A stretch of 64,000 nt of DNA from Peptoclostridium sp965368085 (GTDB lineage Bacteria; Bacillota; Clostridia; Peptostreptococcales; Peptostreptococcaceae). Under the pieces are notes generated by a model. It saw only the letters and a list, made by a program, of their open reading frames with translations, was not told the origin of the DNA and did no database searches. The DNA lies in the NCBI GenBank assembly GCA_965368085.1, contig CBDULP010000011.1, positions 11,379-75,378 on the forward strand, in the 5' to 3' direction. Of the stretch, positions 26,350 through 36,161 are shown piece by piece (position 1 is the stretch's first letter; the number at the start of each line of letters is the position of its first letter). The position numbers and the translations under genes are program-made.

Positions 26350-28794
26350 ATGGATGGCATGAGGACAATTAAAAACGATAAGGGCTCCATGTACATATAC
26401 AGCATACTCATAGTATTTGTGCTCACGGTGCTGGGAGTCAGCCTCATGGGGGTTGTAGTCAGCAACTTAAAAATGGGTGTCATGACTTCTGATAAAAACA
26501 GGGCGTTTTATATAGCCGACGGAGCGATGGAGGAAGTGTTCTGGGAACTGGACGGGATAGTCGACAAAGCTCTTGAAGATGCGCAAGTATGGGTCAATGG
26601 AGATTATAGAAGCACAAGCCACTGGAATGACCTCATCGACAGGCTGTATGCGGTTGACAGTGAAGGAGACCGCAAGTATAACATGAGCGAGATAAAGAAG
26701 ATTATAAAAGAAGATATTGAGCAGGAGCTTGAAAGAGAGTATTTCAGGATACTTCTTGGAAAGACGGAGGATGATGTTGATATTAATACAGCAACTCTTC
26801 CTGCTGATAATGACAAGCTTGGAGATGAAATTACGGCCAAAATTAAAAATACTGAAAACATGGATATTGAGAATGGCTTCAGCGATTCCAAGAACAGGGA
26901 GGTTGAGGACATACATCTTGAATCCGCGTATTCAGGCGGGGAAGAGCCAAACATAAGCGTTAAAATAGTTGCGGATGCATCGTACAATAAGTTAAACAAA
27001 AAGGTCGAACTGGACCTTGAGATACTTGCTCCGAATGCATATCAAGAAATAGAAGATGAGGACTATGAAGTACCCGTTAAGCTGCTTGCATTAAATGACA
27101 TATACTTGAGGGCTCTCACTGCGCAGGGCGACATAGTGACGTCAGGCGGAGAGGTTGAAATAAACGGGGACATATACGCATATGGTACATTTCCGGACGT
27201 AAAAAGGCCAAAAAACTCTCAAATGGGAGGAATAGTTTCCGGGTACGATATTGAAACGTATGACTTCATAGACAGCAATAAATATCTTGATGAAAGCCAG
27301 AAAGGCGACTTGAAAAGTGAGATTGACGGAAGCGGAAGCCTTGTTGTAAATGGATATGCAGCGACAAAGTCGAACCTGCAGGTGAGGGGTAAAGATTCTA
27401 CTATCACCATATTAAAGTCAAAAGATGACAACGAAAGCCATACGGAGTATTCCGGAAACGCATACTGCAATTCGTTCATTGTCCACAGCACTGCAAAAAA
27501 TTCCACCATGACTGTTGAGAAAAACATAGTCATGTACGATGATATGGAAATCAATGTATCGGAGGGTAAAATATACGCTGGAGACGGAAGTAGCGATGGA
27601 GAGATATGGGGTCTTATAGACGGAGATCCAGCTGGAAAAGGAACTGCGGCTTTGGCGGATGACGAGCTTTACGGAGACAGAAGCAGCAGCATAGTGATAA
27701 ACAACGACAAAGGGAGTCTTGTTGATGCAAACAGGGTATATCTTGCCGGCACTGGATACATGGAGGTGTTCAAAAAGGATGCTTTGGATGGAAAGAAGCA
27801 GTACTACCAGACTGGGGAGAGTGTTTCTCTGAGCAAGTACTCGTATGCGTACATGAGCCGGTATTCAGGGGATAATGTAAGCCAAATGACCAAATATTCA
27901 GATGGAAGCCTAGAATATGACCTGGTTGAAGGCAGCAATAATGACCTGAATTTCAAAATAGGGCATTTCACAGGATATGCCAGTAAAAACCCTGCGGAAT
28001 TTACGGAACTTGACATTGGAAATATCAGAATAACAGGTATAAAAGACGGCGCCTTGGGAAATCAAGATAACTATGTTCTGGGGGCTGTAACCGCGAATGG
28101 TGCAATACTCGACCCTAACATAAAGCCGGAAGGTGGAAAAGGAAACTTCATGAGTCTTGCGGATTTTGAGAAGAATAGGGTGGAAAAGATAAAGGAAATA
28201 GACTATGTGACAAGCCTTTTGGGGAAAAGGGATTACAAGGAGAATGAAAACGAGAATCTGCTGTTCCAAGAATTTTACAACAACAGCGAAAGTATAGAGG
28301 ATATTGTAGACACTGGCAATCCTGACAATATTGTAATAATAAACACAGACAATTCAAAGGACGTGTATATAAACGCTGGCGATTCGATAGGCAGGGAATC
28401 AAAAGATTACGACATAAATGGCTCCAGCATAAAAGGGATAATATTTACGACAGGGAATGTGTTCATATCTGGAAACACTGATTTTACAGGGACCATAATA
28501 GCCCGGGGGAACATAGTGTTTTATGGAGGAAAATCCAAAAGAATAACATATGACAAGGATATGGTTTCGAAAATGATAGCTGGAAACGACAGTTTGTACA
28601 AATTTTTCTACGGCGATGAAGGCAGGAAATTTGAGGTCGCAGGAGGAATGACAAACGACATGACGCTCAAGGTGGATACTAATGGAGATCTTGGTAAGGA
28701 TGACATAATATTTATTGAAGGCTCAGGAAAAATTTCGCTGGCAGCGGGAAAAAGCGGGCTTATGAGAATGAAGAAATGGAGAGAGCTTGACTAG
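26350..28794 (+). CDS. Very large PilX-like protein
   Basis: 814 residues. The N-terminus (KNDKGSMYIYSILIVFVLTVLGVSL and the Asn/Lys stretch to ADGAMEEVFWEL) matches the PilX N-terminal domain, with the Gly before the helix as possible cleavage site. The body is far longer than classical PilX (about 170-200): a helical region with many Glu/Asp/Lys (about 70-230), then repeated beta strands with DIVTSGGEVEINGDIYAYG and GIIFTTGNVFISGNTDFTG, a pattern seen in PilX relatives with a polymer-like beta-helix. It overlaps the next start region. It probably forms the tip complex with the large protein that follows. Confidence 0.78.
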   Translation: MDGMRTIKNDKGSMYIYSILIVFVLTVLGVSLMGVVVSNLKMGVMTSDKNRAFYIADGAMEEVFWELDGIVDKALEDAQVWVNGDYRSTSHWNDLIDRLYAVDSEGDRKYNMSEIKKIIKEDIEQELEREYFRILLGKTEDDVDINTATLPADNDKLGDEITAKIKNTENMDIENGFSDSKNREVEDIHLESAYSGGEEPNISVKIVADASYNKLNKKVELDLEILAPNAYQEIEDEDYEVPVKLLALNDIYLRALTAQGDIVTSGGEVEINGDIYAYGTFPDVKRPKNSQMGGIVSGYDIETYDFIDSNKYLDESQKGDLKSEIDGSGSLVVNGYAATKSNLQVRGKDSTITILKSKDDNESHTEYSGNAYCNSFIVHSTAKNSTMTVEKNIVMYDDMEINVSEGKIYAGDGSSDGEIWGLIDGDPAGKGTAALADDELYGDRSSSIVINNDKGSLVDANRVYLAGTGYMEVFKKDALDGKKQYYQTGESVSLSKYSYAYMSRYSGDNVSQMTKYSDGSLEYDLVEGSNNDLNFKIGHFTGYASKNPAEFTELDIGNIRITGIKDGALGNQDNYVLGAVTANGAILDPNIKPEGGKGNFMSLADFEKNRVEKIKEIDYVTSLLGKRDYKENENENLLFQEFYNNSESIEDIVDTGNPDNIVIINTDNSKDVYINAGDSIGRESKDYDINGSSIKGIIFTTGNVFISGNTDFTGTIIARGNIVFYGGKSKRITYDKDMVSKMIAGNDSLYKFFYGDEGRKFEVAGGMTNDMTLKVDTNGDLGKDDIIFIEGSGKISLAAGKSGLMRMKKWRELD

Positions 28795-28807
28795 GGGAGA
28801 TGATATT

Positions 28808-31800
28808 ATGCTGAACAAAATGAAAAAATTACTCAGTGCGTTTATGGTCTTGTGTATGCTTTTGGGGATGTATCAGCCTATAAGTATTCCGTGGGGTGAT
28901 TCGGAATACGAAATGGGAAGCAGTTATGTATATGCAGATGATGACGAATATGATTATTACTATGATGACGATTATTACTATTATGACAGCAATTATTGTT
29001 ACAATTACTATGATTTATATAATAATCATTACAGATACTTTGTGAGAGGATTTGTATGGGAAGACATTGACGGAGACGGAAAAAAAGATGTAGGAGAGCC
29101 AGGTGTTCAAGGAATAAATGTATACTCCTACTGGGGAAATGGAAATCAGTATTTTTCCAAAGCAACTACATCGTCAGATGGAAGTTATATAATCCAAGTC
29201 AGTAATAGGGGAAATGATAATGTAATAAAAGTTAAGTCGGATGAACTGGAAAACAAAGGATATGAACTCACAAATGATTACTACAAGTGGTATGGGTATG
29301 GTTCGAAAGTCAATTTAATACATGATAAAAAAGATCCGGTGAATTATAGGAGAACAGACAAATTCAAACCATCAAATTATACATATATAGGGATAGGGCT
29401 AGGAAAAAAAGAAGGCACTACTCCAGACCCAGAACCTTCTAAACCCGACCAGTCGGAGTCTGACCTTATAGATGTAACAAGGAGCATAAGTGAAACAAGT
29501 ATAAAGCAGGGAGAAAGTGTGGATGTAAAGTATACTATAACCCCAAAGCAACTGAACAAAGTGCAAAAGGATAACGACAATGTTAAAAAAGATGTAGTGC
29601 TGGTTATAGACACATCTGGAAGTATGGCAGATTACGGGAAGATTTCGAGCATAAAAAATGTAGCTAAAAATTTTGTAGACAAATTTGAGGATGTCCAGAA
29701 TGTCAAAATAGGAGTGGTAGAATACAGCACATATGCTAGAAAGGTAAGCGGCCTGACATCTGATGTTGACTATGTAAAAAGAGAAATAAGCTATCTTGGA
29801 ACAGGCGGCGCGACCAACATAGGCGATGGAGTAAGAACGGCAAAGTCTATATTGGATCAGGATGCAGGGGCAGATGAAAAATATATAATACTCATGACTG
29901 ACGGAGAGGCTACCGCATATAGTAGGGACATTAATGGAAGTAAATCATCTAATTGGACTTATTTGTACAGCAAAAATCCTGGAAATAGACCGGCAGGATG
30001 GGATTATATACATTTAGATGACTATATGGGACCATACATAAATAATGATATATATCATGGTAATTTAGGCCCTGTAAAACCAGGTTATTATGTGGACTAT
30101 TATATAAGTTATCTGGGGCCCCAGGGAACAACGGACGAAACATCATTGAGCTACGCAAAGAGTGTAGCCGCTCATATGGTTAAAGATGACCAGAGTGTTA
30201 AGGCACTGTTTGTTGTAGGGTTTGGAACACAGGCAGGATCAAGCAATGCTCAAATAGCCGGTGCGGCAGGAGCGAAAGGTTCTTACTATTCGGCAAATGA
30301 CAGCTTCAGCCTGCAGAGTCTGTATGAGCAATTTGCCCAAAGGATACTCACATCTGCAGAGGCGGGAATCCAATTTGAAGAAAAAGTGATCAATGAATCT
30401 TCGACCACAGATCTCCATATTAAAGTTGAGAATCTACCTCAGGGATTTGAATTTGACGATGGCACCGTTAAAGGGAATCTGACGGCCCTTTACTCTTTGA
30501 ATTCCAATGAAAGCGGATATATAGCAGACCCGATTGAATTTACTGTAAGATATACATTTGATGAAAGTGGGACGTATAAATTTGGTAATGACGATTCATC
30601 TCTTGTAAAAATCAGCGTATTAAATGAAGAAGACAGCGAAAACATACCGGAAGCTACAGTTGATGTCGAAGCGAACGAGCAGCTGCCTCCACGAGTAAAA
30701 ATGGATGTGCATGATGCAAATGGAACCGTATATCAAAGTATGAATGAAGATGGAACTGAAAATCTGCAGATTCTGGAAGAAGGTCTTATATTAAAGGGAG
30801 ATGCAGTTTCACAATTGGAGATAAAGGGTGAAACCATAAAGGATGCAAGATACAAGATTATAAAATTAGATACAGAGCCTTCAATGCCTTCTGACGGCAA
30901 TATGATTCCAATAAACGATTCGATTGTACAAAAGATAATATATCCGGATCTTATAAAGGACAAGATTGGATATTTGACTGCAAGAAATTATGATGTTTCT
31001 CACCTTGGAACAATGACGGAAGAGGGGAAATGGAATGACAGAAGCATAGTTTTCAAGAATCCAACTTCAGTAATAGAACAAAGATCTGCGGATACGGCTT
31101 ATGCTGTTGGAGACTATATAACAAAGGTCAATGGAAGATTTAAAAACTATACGATATTCATGGACAACATGAATGTAGGTGGGAATGGCGGTCCTTACCC
31201 GGACTATAAAGAGTCTGCCAAGTTCTGGGGATATATAACTCCTCCTCAGACAGGAGACTATTATTTTGGAACAAGGTCTGACGACGGAAGCAAGGGATAT
31301 ATAATAGTAGATGATGAAAAACTGACAATAGCGGATCAATTTAAGATACAGGGGTCGACATTCAAAACAGACAATGTGAAAATGCACCTTGAAGCGGGAA
31401 AATTCTATCCTATATACCTTGAGTATTCAAACTGGGGAGGTTGGGCCGACCACAGGCTTATTTACAGGACTTCGCCATTTATATCGAGTACAAATGATGG
31501 CGGAGGACAGTCTGTTCCGGCAAATTGGTTCAGACCTACAAGCAACAACAAGCCTGGAGAAGTTGCTACGGCGACATTTGAAAGCACTGCTGTAAAGGGG
31601 ATACCTTTCCCGGAAGAAAGTGGAATATACTATGTTGCGGTAAAGGCTAAGAATGAAAAAAATGCGGTCACAGAAAAAATATGCGGACCATTTGTAGTGG
31701 GACTTAAATCGGATTTTGAAATCTCAAGGGAATCTGAAGGTTTTGTCCAAAATGGAGAGTTTTTCGAACTTAAGTACAAAGTCACTCCTGGGGATATAAA

Positions 31801-34800
31801 AATTGGAGATATCGGAAAAAACCTTATAATTCAAGACTTTAAAATCCAAGAGACTTTCCCTGATGGAGTAGCATTGGATGAAGATAATGAGCAGTTCGAT
31901 GTAGATGGACAAACGATTGTTTCAAAGCCTCAGAGTATAGAGTATAGAAGAGAAGGCGGAGTATACAAGGCGGATCCATTTGAAGTTTCAGTGAGAATAA
32001 AAATAGATTCAGAGTCCCAGAGCATTTTGATTGGAGAAAATGAATCAGCATTTGCATCATATACGGATTTTGACGAATCGAGCATAAGCAAGTCTTTTGA
32101 AGAAATGACAATAAACATAAGCCAGTTTGTAAAACCGGAAGAATTCAATGTGCTTGAAATACAGCCAGAAAGAGAGTTTGAACTCACAGAAGAAATGTTT
32201 GCCGATATGGGACATAGTGTAACTGTGGATCAAATGTCCATGAGAGAGTTTGTAGGAAATGTAGAGGATATCAACGGCAAGTATGACGTGGTTTATATAG
32301 GAAACAAGAATGAAGGAGGAGCGAACAACGACCATTATTCCCCAAAAGGTAAAAAGTCAAGTAAAGTTCCGCCAAGTTCAGGAAGCGGTGTTGAATACTA
32401 CAGCGAAAATGACATAACAAACAGAAAAGCATATGAACTTGAAGAATATATCGAGTCGGGACAGCTTCTAGTTTTGGAAAAGAATATTTTGAATGGTTCT
32501 ATGAAAGACATGAAGCTTTATAAGAGGCTTTCAGGCTATGAAGACAGAGAAAATGTCATTGACATAGAATTTGTAAACAGCAACAATTCTTTGGAACGTA
32601 TAATATCGGAGTACAGAAAATCCAATAAAAGGCCTGCTTTTGAAGTGGTTTCAAGTCCTAAAGAGTATGATGGATTAAACTATGAAGAAAATAAAAACAT
32701 GCAGTTTAAATATAATATTAAAAATCAAAATTCAGGCGGTCAGAACCTTATTGTAACAAGTCTGTATCTGGACCAAAATGGAGACGGTTTTTTCAGGGAA
32801 GACGAAAAGGTTGAACATTCAAACCCTCAATTTGACGGAGAGGGATATGTTATAAATTACAGGATAGAGGACTCGTTCACGGGGATGATGCCTTGGAAAG
32901 TTGAGGCTGTTGACCAAAGCGCGGGTACAAAATCATATCATGTGGGATACCCTGCATACAAAGGCAAAAAGCTCAAGACTAGGGTGCTTCACTTGATTCC
33001 TGAAAATGGAACAGAACTTCACATAAAAAATGGAAATGGATTTACGCCAAGCCTGAATACTGACGAATATGAAATACAGGTTACAGAGCTGCCAGTAAGC
33101 ATGTTTAACAACAGCTGTCCGAATGATGTCGAATATGGCGGGAAAACAGTGAAAACTGAGCTTAACGGGAATTACGATATGATAGTGATGGGCTTTAGGG
33201 ATATGTATGGAAGCAGTGATATAATAAGAAACGAACCCATACAAGCTATAAAAGACTTTATAAAGACAGGCCAAAGTGTTATGTTTACGCATGATGTGTT
33301 TACATTCTGGACAAATAATTCAAGCGGATGGGGAGCAAATATTACAAAGCAGTTCAGGGATATTGCTGGACAAAGCAGGTACAAGGACCCTAACAACCCT
33401 GCGGAATTAGATGTTTGGGGAAATAGGATAATGCATGATGAAAAGCCTGAGCAAAACAAGAAGACATACGGTTTTTCGGATGGAGCATTAGACAGGGCCA
33501 ACGGCAAGGGATTTAAAACATATAACAACTCATTCATGCTCAATGAAGGGATTATAACAAAATATCCTTATGACCTTCCGAATATTTTGCCTGTTGCAAC
33601 TACACACTACCAGTATTTCCAGCTTAACCTTGAGGATGAAGATGTAGTTCCTTGGTTTTCACTTTATGGTGGGGCGAACAGCAAGCTACAATACGATGGA
33701 AGAAACAACTACTACACATATACAAAGGGCAATATAACATATTCGGGTACTGGCCACAGCAGGCCTGGAGGGATACCTGAACAGGAATTCTTTGTAAACA
33801 CAATGGTAAAAGCTTCAAGGAATTCAAACCATGCACCGACAATAAATGTCATAAACCTTGATGAGAATGATATGATATCAACTAATCAGGATATGTTCGA
33901 ATTCAGCTTCATACCAGATGATATAGATGGTGACGAACTTACAGGAAAAATATATATAAATGATGTTTTGGTCAGATCATATAGTAAAGAAGAAGTTGCT
34001 CTAGGTGAACCTATAAGGGTACAGATAACAAAAGAGGAGCTGCAGGAAATAATAGGAGATGGAAATTCATTCGAACTGAGTATAGAGGTTGTGGATTCTA
34101 AGGGAGCAAAAGCTGAAGAAAACTCAAGCTTTACAGTAAGCTATATTGAAAATCCAGTGCTTTTTGTTAGCGCAGAACTTTCAGAAAGAGGATACCTTGT
34201 TGGAGACAGGGGTAGCGTGGACATCTCTATAGAGGCACCAACTGCAGACAGGGTTTTTGATAGTGGAGCTACAAACTTGGATTTTGCAGTTTCAAATTCA
34301 CATGGGATTGATTTTGACCACAGGACTTGGACTCCGTCGGATGTGTCATTTAATCCGCTGCCAAGCCATCCAAAACAGACAAAGGAATTTGAATTCACTG
34401 TCGAAGATGAAGGAAGCCATATAATTCAAAATAGGCTGGAATATGATTGTTCTGATTTTGAGGGGCTGGGAAAACAGACTGTCGACTATTCATATGCAGT
34501 GCCGGTTAAAAAAGGAAGAATTGATGTAAGTGTCAGCCAGGCAAATGGAAAGGCCGTTGAAAACGGAAGTATAACGGTTAAAAGACCTGATGGAACAACA
34601 AGTGAACACAGAATTGAAAACGGAATAGTTTCACTTGAATACGGTATGATATCGGGAACTTATGAAATTTCAGTCAACCCAGGCGATGGATATTCTAAAA
34701 AAGAAGGTGGGGTAAAGAATGTTACACTTTCGTATGAAGACAATTCGCAGGAAATTGAGTTTACACTTATAAACAAAGACGACATAAGCCTTGAGCTTGC

Positions 34801-35917
34801 ATCAAACGGACCTACAGGTTGCCTTGTGGGCGATACAGTGACTATAAACATGACGGCTTATGCAAATAGCGGAGACGATAACGTGAGCACGTCAATAAGG
34901 AATATAAACTACCGCATGGGCAATTCTTCAGGCCTTGAACTGAAAGGCGACTCAAGCTGGAACATCGATAATGTGAATATTGACGGAAGCAATATTTCAA
35001 ACGATAATCAAAGCAAGGCATTTAAATTCGAGGCAGCTTCAAAGGGAAGACAGTCCATAACAGGAACGGTTGTATATGATTATTTGAATGGTGAAAATGA
35101 CGCAAGGAGCGTTACACATGATGTAGACGTGAAGAGCGGCCTGATAACTGTTCAAGTGGAAAGTGCAAGTCAAAATCCGTTTGCACACATAGACGTAACA
35201 GTTTCAGGGAATGGGTACGAAGAGACCATTAAAACAGATGAGACTGGAAAATGCATATTCAGCGGCATGCCGTCAGGAGACTACACTGTATCGGCAGGTC
35301 TTCCAACAGGAGTCATGGCTTTAGGTGGAAACACCAAGCAAGTAACAATGTCGTATGAAAACAGCGAGGAATCAGTACAGTTTGAAGTTTCTGACAAGGT
35401 TCAAGTGTTTACACACGGCAAATTTGCAAACGGCGAGGTAGTTGAAGTTGGAGATATAGTTGTTCCAAAAGGTATCGCTGCAGAGCTTGGAATAGATGTC
35501 GAGTTCTACGGAAACACACAGGATCAGGAAATAATACTTACGCTTGATCCGAATGTCACATCGTCAACATTTATGCTTTACGATCTGGCGGAAGATGGAA
35601 GTATTGCCGAGGTTTTAGCAGATCCAAACAACCCGGACAAAAACATGAAGATATACAGAGTGACTGAGCCAGGAATTGAAGAAGGTCCATTGACAGCAGA
35701 GCAAATAAACGACATACTCAGCAATTCTGATGAGAAAGTACAGTTTAAAATAGTGCCTCCTGACAATGGAGGAAGGCTGGACAACCACTATTTAATAAAA
35801 TATACTGTAGAGCACAATATGAAGCCGGGAGAAACGCTTCAAAACGAAGTTACAGTTAACGGCAGTGAGCCAAAGAACTGCGTAATAAGGTTTGCAAACA
35901 GCTTGATTTACACATAA
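28808..35917 (+). CDS. Giant VWA/PA14 surface protein, probable pilus-tip adhesin (PilY1-like role)
   Basis: 2369 residues from ATG 28808 (AGGGGAGATGA upstream; an in-frame ATG at 28787 inside the previous gene is less likely). Signal peptide about 1-30; a Tyr/Asp-rich stretch about 41-77; an SdrD_B-like domain about 78-170; a VWA domain about 258-515 with MIDAS motif DTSGS (268-272); a PA14-like domain about 758-891; a large region about 1110-1700 with DUF5057-like VLEIQPE and VLHLIPE blocks; two homologous modules of about 210 residues (1781-1990 and 1991-2196) that each pair an Ig-like and a CnaB-like domain; and a final domain. No LPXTG anchor is present, which fits attachment through the pilus. 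PilY1 proteins also carry VWA domains; the adhesin role is inference. Confidence 0.75.
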   Translation: MLNKMKKLLSAFMVLCMLLGMYQPISIPWGDSEYEMGSSYVYADDDEYDYYYDDDYYYYDSNYCYNYYDLYNNHYRYFVRGFVWEDIDGDGKKDVGEPGVQGINVYSYWGNGNQYFSKATTSSDGSYIIQVSNRGNDNVIKVKSDELENKGYELTNDYYKWYGYGSKVNLIHDKKDPVNYRRTDKFKPSNYTYIGIGLGKKEGTTPDPEPSKPDQSESDLIDVTRSISETSIKQGESVDVKYTITPKQLNKVQKDNDNVKKDVVLVIDTSGSMADYGKISSIKNVAKNFVDKFEDVQNVKIGVVEYSTYARKVSGLTSDVDYVKREISYLGTGGATNIGDGVRTAKSILDQDAGADEKYIILMTDGEATAYSRDINGSKSSNWTYLYSKNPGNRPAGWDYIHLDDYMGPYINNDIYHGNLGPVKPGYYVDYYISYLGPQGTTDETSLSYAKSVAAHMVKDDQSVKALFVVGFGTQAGSSNAQIAGAAGAKGSYYSANDSFSLQSLYEQFAQRILTSAEAGIQFEEKVINESSTTDLHIKVENLPQGFEFDDGTVKGNLTALYSLNSNESGYIADPIEFTVRYTFDESGTYKFGNDDSSLVKISVLNEEDSENIPEATVDVEANEQLPPRVKMDVHDANGTVYQSMNEDGTENLQILEEGLILKGDAVSQLEIKGETIKDARYKIIKLDTEPSMPSDGNMIPINDSIVQKIIYPDLIKDKIGYLTARNYDVSHLGTMTEEGKWNDRSIVFKNPTSVIEQRSADTAYAVGDYITKVNGRFKNYTIFMDNMNVGGNGGPYPDYKESAKFWGYITPPQTGDYYFGTRSDDGSKGYIIVDDEKLTIADQFKIQGSTFKTDNVKMHLEAGKFYPIYLEYSNWGGWADHRLIYRTSPFISSTNDGGGQSVPANWFRPTSNNKPGEVATATFESTAVKGIPFPEESGIYYVAVKAKNEKNAVTEKICGPFVVGLKSDFEISRESEGFVQNGEFFELKYKVTPGDIKIGDIGKNLIIQDFKIQETFPDGVALDEDNEQFDVDGQTIVSKPQSIEYRREGGVYKADPFEVSVRIKIDSESQSILIGENESAFASYTDFDESSISKSFEEMTINISQFVKPEEFNVLEIQPEREFELTEEMFADMGHSVTVDQMSMREFVGNVEDINGKYDVVYIGNKNEGGANNDHYSPKGKKSSKVPPSSGSGVEYYSENDITNRKAYELEEYIESGQLLVLEKNILNGSMKDMKLYKRLSGYEDRENVIDIEFVNSNNSLERIISEYRKSNKRPAFEVVSSPKEYDGLNYEENKNMQFKYNIKNQNSGGQNLIVTSLYLDQNGDGFFREDEKVEHSNPQFDGEGYVINYRIEDSFTGMMPWKVEAVDQSAGTKSYHVGYPAYKGKKLKTRVLHLIPENGTELHIKNGNGFTPSLNTDEYEIQVTELPVSMFNNSCPNDVEYGGKTVKTELNGNYDMIVMGFRDMYGSSDIIRNEPIQAIKDFIKTGQSVMFTHDVFTFWTNNSSGWGANITKQFRDIAGQSRYKDPNNPAELDVWGNRIMHDEKPEQNKKTYGFSDGALDRANGKGFKTYNNSFMLNEGIITKYPYDLPNILPVATTHYQYFQLNLEDEDVVPWFSLYGGANSKLQYDGRNNYYTYTKGNITYSGTGHSRPGGIPEQEFFVNTMVKASRNSNHAPTINVINLDENDMISTNQDMFEFSFIPDDIDGDELTGKIYINDVLVRSYSKEEVALGEPIRVQITKEELQEIIGDGNSFELSIEVVDSKGAKAEENSSFTVSYIENPVLFVSAELSERGYLVGDRGSVDISIEAPTADRVFDSGATNLDFAVSNSHGIDFDHRTWTPSDVSFNPLPSHPKQTKEFEFTVEDEGSHIIQNRLEYDCSDFEGLGKQTVDYSYAVPVKKGRIDVSVSQANGKAVENGSITVKRPDGTTSEHRIENGIVSLEYGMISGTYEISVNPGDGYSKKEGGVKNVTLSYEDNSQEIEFTLINKDDISLELASNGPTGCLVGDTVTINMTAYANSGDDNVSTSIRNINYRMGNSSGLELKGDSSWNIDNVNIDGSNISNDNQSKAFKFEAASKGRQSITGTVVYDYLNGENDARSVTHDVDVKSGLITVQVESASQNPFAHIDVTVSGNGYEETIKTDETGKCIFSGMPSGDYTVSAGLPTGVMALGGNTKQVTMSYENSEESVQFEVSDKVQVFTHGKFANGEVVEVGDIVVPKGIAAELGIDVEFYGNTQDQEIILTLDPNVTSSTFMLYDLAEDGSIAEVLADPNNPDKNMKIYRVTEPGIEEGPLTAEQINDILSNSDEKVQFKIVPPDNGGRLDNHYLIKYTVEHNMKPGETLQNEVTVNGSEPKNCVIRFANSLIYT

Positions 35918-35939
35918 AATACAATAGTGACCACTTTCA

Positions 35940-35964
35940 CAAAAAGGCCATACGGCCTTTTTGT
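35940..35964 (+). terminator. Terminator after the giant adhesin
   Basis: AAAAAGGCC, 4-base loop, GGCCTTTTTG, then TTTTG. Closes the pilus locus. Confidence 0.85.
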
Positions 35965-36048
35965 TTTGTCAAAAATAAAATATTTACTGCAGCTTGTTCT
36001 GCAAGAAAAAAATAAAGCACACTTATTCAATCGAATCGCCAAGTATCA

Positions 36049-36077
36049 TTGAAACTTGACTTGAATTGGCTTAAAAT
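36049..36077 (+). promoter_or_regulatory. Promoter for the rph-rdgB operon
   Basis: TTGAAA (36049-36054), 17-base spacer, TAAAAT (36072-36077), about 85 bases before the start. Confidence 0.6.
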
Positions 36078-36161
36078 AGAGTGTGTCATATATTTAAGTT
36101 GTGGAATTCAAATATCGAATAGATGATAATATGTGAACCAAGATTTGAAAGGGTGATGGAC

